A stretch of DNA of 64,000 bases from Malania oleifera (Eukaryota > Streptophyta > Magnoliopsida > Santalales > Ximeniaceae): assembly GCF_029873635.1 (NCBI RefSeq), contig NC_080420.1:56562457-56626456 (forward strand), in the 5' to 3' direction. How positions within the stretch are numbered: the first letter of the stretch is position 1; each line of letters starts with the position of its first letter. The notes under the pieces are model-generated. The model saw nothing but the letters and a program-made list of their open reading frames with translations. It was not told the DNA's origin and ran no database searches. Positions 26,578-33,500 of the stretch are shown here, piece after piece. Made by a program: the position numbers and the translations under genes.

Positions 26578-29500
26578 TTTTGTGTAACATTGACCAAGTT
26601 CAAGTCAAGTTTCGAGCTTAAAATCTCCTTGTTGAGTTGAGTTTGAGTATCCCACAGCCCCACTGGGTTAACTCGGCTTGTACGACCCTAGGTGCATCTA
26701 AAGCTGAGGGATTTGGAAGGACACATTGTGGGTCCTTCGTCCATTGACATGGTAATATGTATAGATATGGCTGGTCACCCCCACCAACTAGGAAGACTAA
26801 ACAACATGACAGACTTAAATTGCCTACATATAAAAACAAACAAACAAACAGCAACAAGAAGAAGCTCTAAGTCCCACTACGTGGGTTTGGCTATATAAAT
26901 ACTTTTCCTCCAATTTACAAGATCATCGACGATTTCCTCTGACAACTTCAGGGTTATTAAATCCTTACCCACTATCTCATTCCCTGCATATAAAAACATA
27001 AGAAAAGAAAATTACCAGACTACCCTCTGTTCATGCGGCTGGACTACTTCCATCTGTGCACAACCCTTCAACTGCACAAGGCTCTCCAGCAAGGTTCCCA
27101 GTTATTTTCTCCAGCAAGGTTCCTCAGGTTCTCTCTTCCTCTCCTCTCTCTGCCTCTCTCTTTCTGCTCCCCAGACACCTTCCTTTGGCAATATCAATCA
27201 AATCAACTGAGATCTGAGGACGATCTTTGCTTAAATCATCAGATATCCTTACAATCTGCGCAAGTTATTCATTGCAGAGTTTCTGCCTCTCTCTTTCTGC
27301 TCCCCAGTCACCTTCCTTTGGCAATATCAATCAAATCAACTGAGATCTGATCATCTGAGGACTACCTTTGCTTACATCTTAAGATATCCTTAGATATGAG
27401 ATAACAAAGCGGGTCATATTTGGGTGTAGTCAAACCAAAACAGCTTGAATCTGGGATTTTTTTCCATGTACAATAAGTGTGTTTTTTTTTTTTTTTTGCA
27501 GCACTGTAATTTTGGAAGTTATAAAAGGTAGATTGGTTTTCTTTCAAATCTACGAAGGCATTGTACAAAATTATTTCAAATCGAACAAAGGCATTGTATA
27601 TAATTGAAAGGACAAAGAAATGGCAATTTAACTTCAAACATTGGAGACATACCACTTAAGCACTTCACACAAAACACAGGGGTATGCATGAAAAAGCTCA
27701 TGGTATTTGTGATGGCCTATTACCTCACTGCGATGTCTACTCAGAAGGGTAGATATCCAATGTAATGCTTCAATTCGAGTAGCTTCCCATGAACTAGACA
27801 ACTGCCTGCGACATGAAAACAAACCCAGCAATCACCATGAAAACATTCTAAACAGTGCTCATCCTCTCAGGAAAGACATTATAAAAGGGCTAACTTTAAC
27901 CGAAAAAGGAAAACCCCTGTACATTCTTTTTCTGAAAGCTTTTAGAGAGGGGCAATATTAACTTATAAAACCAAATTTGCAATTAACATTAAAACCTAAT
28001 TCATTTTCAAGGTTAGAAATACTAAACCTCCTTGCAATTGAGAGGATTGCTCCTACATCAAACCCTTCAGCTGGATCAGCTTGAATTGTACGAAGCTCTT
28101 CATTAGTTTCACGAGCAACCTTATTACATGTAAACAAAAATAGATTCATTGCATGAAATGTTCAGCAAAACATTGTCAAAAAATGGAAAGATTTATCAGC
28201 TTACCACTCTTATTTTCTCCTCCTTATCAGATATACAGGGCAAAATGGCACCCAAGATATCAGCATAATAAGGAACAAGTTGGTCCCCACCAAGTTTTAC
28301 AAACTCATTTATCTGCATGGTCAATTAGGTTTTAGGATACAGAAACTGATTGTCTACATAAAATCTAACTAGTGTCTAAAGCCAGAGAAGCTCCCAATAC
28401 TTACAATGCTAATGGAGACTAAAAACAATATGTTATAATATAGAAAATACCCCTGTTGTCTCTCTCCTTACCCATGTGATTGCTGTCAGCCGAGTGAATT
28501 CATCTGGAGAAGCTGCTCTCTGGACCAGTATTTCAGCCATGCGACCATAATCTACAGACTTTAACAGTAGCACTGCTCCAGTTAGAAAAATTACAAATGA
28601 ACAATAAATTTTAATCTTTTAAGTTAGAAGGTTAACAAAAATGATATGACAGTAATATTATTGATACTAAAGATTGAAACACATTGTCTGAACAATCCTA
28701 GAATTAAGGGGAAGGATGCAAAAAACTTCAAAATTTCCCCAAACGAAAGAACTGTGATCAACTATCCAATTAATATAAACACCAGCAGAAAAATCCATAT
28801 TTGCAGACGTCTTACTGGGGAGTTCTTTATTTCTTGGAGAAATTCTGAAAGTGCTGAATCAGCTTGTTGTCGTATTTCATGGCTTGAATCACTTAACATA
28901 TTAAACAAACCTGAAATACATCAATTCTGATGACTTTGTATTCATTTAGCAACAAAACAACACTAGAATAAAAATTGTCAGCTTATAATGAATGTTTACC
29001 ATCAAGAAAATCAGGAAGGAAACCCAGCATATCAATATCTGGGACACTATCCAACACAGTAATCCATCCTACCAAAAATTGACGAACATATGGATTTAAG
29101 ACATTCATACGCTCTCTTAACAATGGGATAAATTCTTCAATGCTGCCACGAAAATACATAGGTGAACATAAAAATAATTTGATAATAATATAAAAGCGGA
29201 TACAGAATTTCAACAATGATTTAGAGAAAAAATTTGACAAATCTGGAATTTGAAAGAGACAATGGCACACCTGAACAAATCACTTTCAGTAACAATGTCC
29301 TGTTTCCAAATAGTGAAAGATTAGAATTTTTTACCAAAAAATAAAAAGGAGAAAACAAAGGTTCCCAACTTTCAGATTATTATACAGCAAGATACACTTT
29401 ACAGAAGGGAAGTAATTGGATACCTTTACAAGCCGATCTAAAAGATGAGCAGCGCTTTGCACATTGGCATCTGAATCAGCTGATAGCTTGCACAAGGCAT

Positions 29501-30566
29501 CAAAAATCTGATTAAAGAACACAATAAAATCTCCTCTTACAACCTGCAGACCAGAAAATAACAATGATGGGTTCAGGAAAATACAAATTTAGGGACACCA
29601 TACAATACAAGTTATCCAGTCTACTCTCACCTTCGCAATGTTATAGAGAGCTTCACAAGCATAATAACGAACTCTGCTATCTTGATCAGCAAAAGAATTA
29701 AGCACAGGAGGTACAATTTGCTGGAAGAATGCATCAGAAATGAAAGAAAACCATGAATTATATATTCATAAATCAAAAGGTGAAACGGAAGAGAAAGCTG
29801 GCCATACAATGTCTGAAGATATTAAAAAATGAATTTATGCTATAGTGCCAGAATTTTCAAATGTCAAAGTGCAAAATTTCCATTTTATCCATAGGTGTTA
29901 GAAGGCACAAGGAGCACTAAGGCAGACGGGCCACTCAGAGCCAAGGTGTGAGGTGTGAGGTGTGAGGTGTGAGGAATAGTTGTGTGCCTCATAAAAATAG
30001 AATAAGTATTTATTAAAATTGAGTGTAAATGCGCTATATAATGGGTTCTCAATTTTTAAACACACTAGCACTAACTCTTGAAGTCAAAATTACTAAAAGA
30101 GTCAATGCTAGGAAAAGAAGAAGAAAGATGACCAGGATGAGAATTTAGGGCAGATCCTCAAAGAGGAAGAAGAAATGAGGGAAGAGAAGTCAATTGAAGC
30201 ACTCAGGCAGAAGAAAGAGAGAGAGAGAAGAGTTCAACCTGGTCACCAAAGATGAAGAAAAGACAGAGGTGAGGCATTGAGGCTGCGGGGAAAAAAAAAC
30301 AGAGAATTCAGATTTCAGAATGAGGCACTGAGACAATAAGTAAATAAATTATAAATAATAAATAAATAAACAGAGTTCAACCTGGTCATGAGAGAAGAAT
30401 AAAAAGAACAAGAAGAAGAAATTAACCAAAATCAAGAAAAAGAGTTTAGCGGCTGAGCGTGGTCATGAAAGAAATAAGAAAAGAGGAAAAGGAAAGTAAA
30501 GCAGAAACAAGATCATGAAGCAAGAGAAAAAACAGAGTATAATTTGGTGTGAAGGAAGAAGAAGAG

Positions 30567-30599
<33 letters not shown>

Positions 30600-33500
30600 A
30601 AGGAGGAGGAGAAAGGGAAAGTTAAAAAAAAAAATAAAACCAAAGATAATTTATGGGCCTATTTTTTGTTACATTTCCTTACAGTGAAAAAATAGACAGA
30701 TTATAAAGACGCATTGGTTCACATTGCTAGATTTCTGTTCTGTTGTCAAAGTCCAATTGTTCTCGAAAAAATTGAAAACCAAGCTTTATGGTTTTCAGCT
30801 GTTTTGGCAACCTATTGCAAAAATATTTTGATATCCAGGATTAACTATTGCAAATAAAATCACACATTTTATACATAATTTTTAATTAAAATTAAAACTA
30901 AATGATCGCATGAATTTAAAATATAATTAAAATAAAAATATCTATGAGTCTCTAAAATTTAAAAAAAAAAAAAAAATTCATTCAAAAAACACTTTTACTA
31001 TCTTTCAGTTATCATGTCCAATAAGATTGTTCTTATTGTACTAAAAATGAGTTTTGAAATATAACAGTTAAATAAGATAATTATAACAATTTCAATTTTT
31101 ATGCTATTATTTTTAATTTTGCCATTTTCATTATTTTAATTATATTTTTTTTTATTTGATTCAAGGAACAAAATCAGCATTTGTTTAATCTGTTTTAGTT
31201 TTACAAATATTACTCATTTGCTGGTTTCAGTTTTTAGTTTTTGTTTCTGGTTCTTAGTCTTCGTTTTCTAGTTTTCTTTTTCATAATTTTTGACAGTGCT
31301 ACAAACGGAACCTACTTTACAGGGGAGGTGCCCACCTCCCTCCACCTCTTAAAGGTCACCTCGTCTCGCGTGATACGAGATACTACCTCAGCATCTCACA
31401 CCTTTACAAATATGTCCCTTTCTCTCTGTAGATTCTGTTCTGACTTCAATATCTTTTTCAGACACAAGCTCAAATTAGGCCTGTGCTAAACACTCTATGC
31501 AGTAAATTATAACAGCTCACACACACATCATCTCAACACACATCAATGCATGCACATGCATAAAGTGCAACCTAACTTGCTTCCCAAAGAGATGGCATTG
31601 AATCCCACAATTGATAGGGCTGAAGGCACTAATAGTATGTAACTATGTATGAGGGGCACCCCTATTATTTACATAACCCAACGCCTCCTCTATGCTAACA
31701 AAAATATAATTTGAACCACCTGGCTGAAGCCTATTCTGTACAGAGCAAATGCTAAAAGTTCTTGTCAATGGGGCAGAATTCATGGAAATTTGGGTCTATA
31801 ACACTTCCAATGTGTGTCTCATATTTAAGATAAGTCAATGCACCAGTTTGTTTTGATAGATTTCCTGATCATCAATTATTGTTTAGGTAAAATGCAAACC
31901 CAAGGTTCTTGAATTTGGCAGTATCCTTCCCTAAGTTTTTTTTGTTTTTTTGGATAGAAAAAGAAAATTTATTAGAACAGAAGGAAAACGTAAATCTACA
32001 AGGACAAGACATCCTCAGACGAGAAAGGAAAGCAAGCATATAAAATACAATCATCGCAATAGAGCCTTCCGATCTCAAACCTACCTAAGGCTTTAAGAAC
32101 TAAAATAATATCCACCCGTTCTTGCATTTGGCAATCATCTCCCTTGAAGTTTTAAAAACTAAAACAATATCCTTCCTTCAAGTTTAATTCTTTTTTCGCA
32201 GTTAACTTCCTTACCATTAATCAACAGTTTATAAAGTGCTTTTTTATATGTTAAATGATTAAAATGACAAGGTTGTCCTCGAAAATTTTTCAATTTAAAC
32301 TTCAAAATTTATTATTTTATTATTTAAAACTTTTTAGTCAATGGAAAATTTAATAATGCTCATCTCTAGAGCACAACTCATGGAAAGGGATGTAACACTT
32401 ACAACACACGTGTCATCATATTTAAGATAAGTCCATGCACACCAGTTTTTTAATAGATTTCCCAATCATCTATTATTGTCTAGGGTAAAAATGTGAACCT
32501 TTTTGGTTCTTCAATCTGGCAATTATTTTCCCTGAGGTTTTAGGTTCCTATTGGATAAAGGATTTTGTTTGGGGAAAGGTAAGGAAAGGAAAGAAAATTA
32601 AGAAGGTAATCTATTTTCCATTGTATTTTATATATATATCAATAACAATGAAAAATGAAAAAAAAATTAATATGATTAAAAATTAAGACCAATTAAATGT
32701 TAGTTATATGTAAACGCAACTTTTTTTTCATTGATTTGGTACTTTTTTTTTTTTTTTCTCATTTTCCTTGATTACCAAACATGAAAGAAAGGATTCCTTC
32801 ATATTTTCCTTTCATTTTCTTAATATTTTCAAAATTCCAAAAAGAACCTTAAAAACTAAAATAATATGCTCCATTCAAATTTAATACTTTTTTGCATCCA
32901 ACCCCCTTACCATTAGCCAACCATCAATAATGTTTTTTTTTTATGTATTAAGTTAATAAAATGGTATGGTTGCCCTCATAATTTTTTTTATTTTTATCTT
33001 CAAAATTTTCTAACTTAAAAATTTTACCATATTATCACTTTAAGACTTCAATTTTTTAAAAATTTGGTTAATTATTCACTCCTCTATATGGCCTTCACTA
33101 AGAAGATACAATATTACCTAGTGTGAATACTAAATCTGAAGAAATGTTATCATTATTTAAGTACTCTTAATCCCATAACTAAATAACTCTAGATTAGATA
33201 ATGTTTCCAGACAAAGTAACAACCCTCTTTGTTCAATAATATTTGGCCCAGTTACACCCAAACAAGTTCAAGGCTTCAAGCCCAGCCATCAATTTATTTA
33301 TTATAAGAAACCACACAACAAGGCTCGATAGGATCTGCAAAAGTCTGTGTCACCAAAATCATATTCCTCTTAATGCTTCTTTAACTTTTCAAAACAAATT
33401 TAAAATTTCCTTCTATGTAACAAGTGGATAAACACCATCCAAAAGACAAGGTAGATCAAAAGGTCATCATAATATCTTTACTTACAAACCCACAAATTAC

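Noticed and set aside
30446..30643. Serine-run frame on the minus strand
   Set aside because: Translation of GAA/GGA microsatellite DNA.
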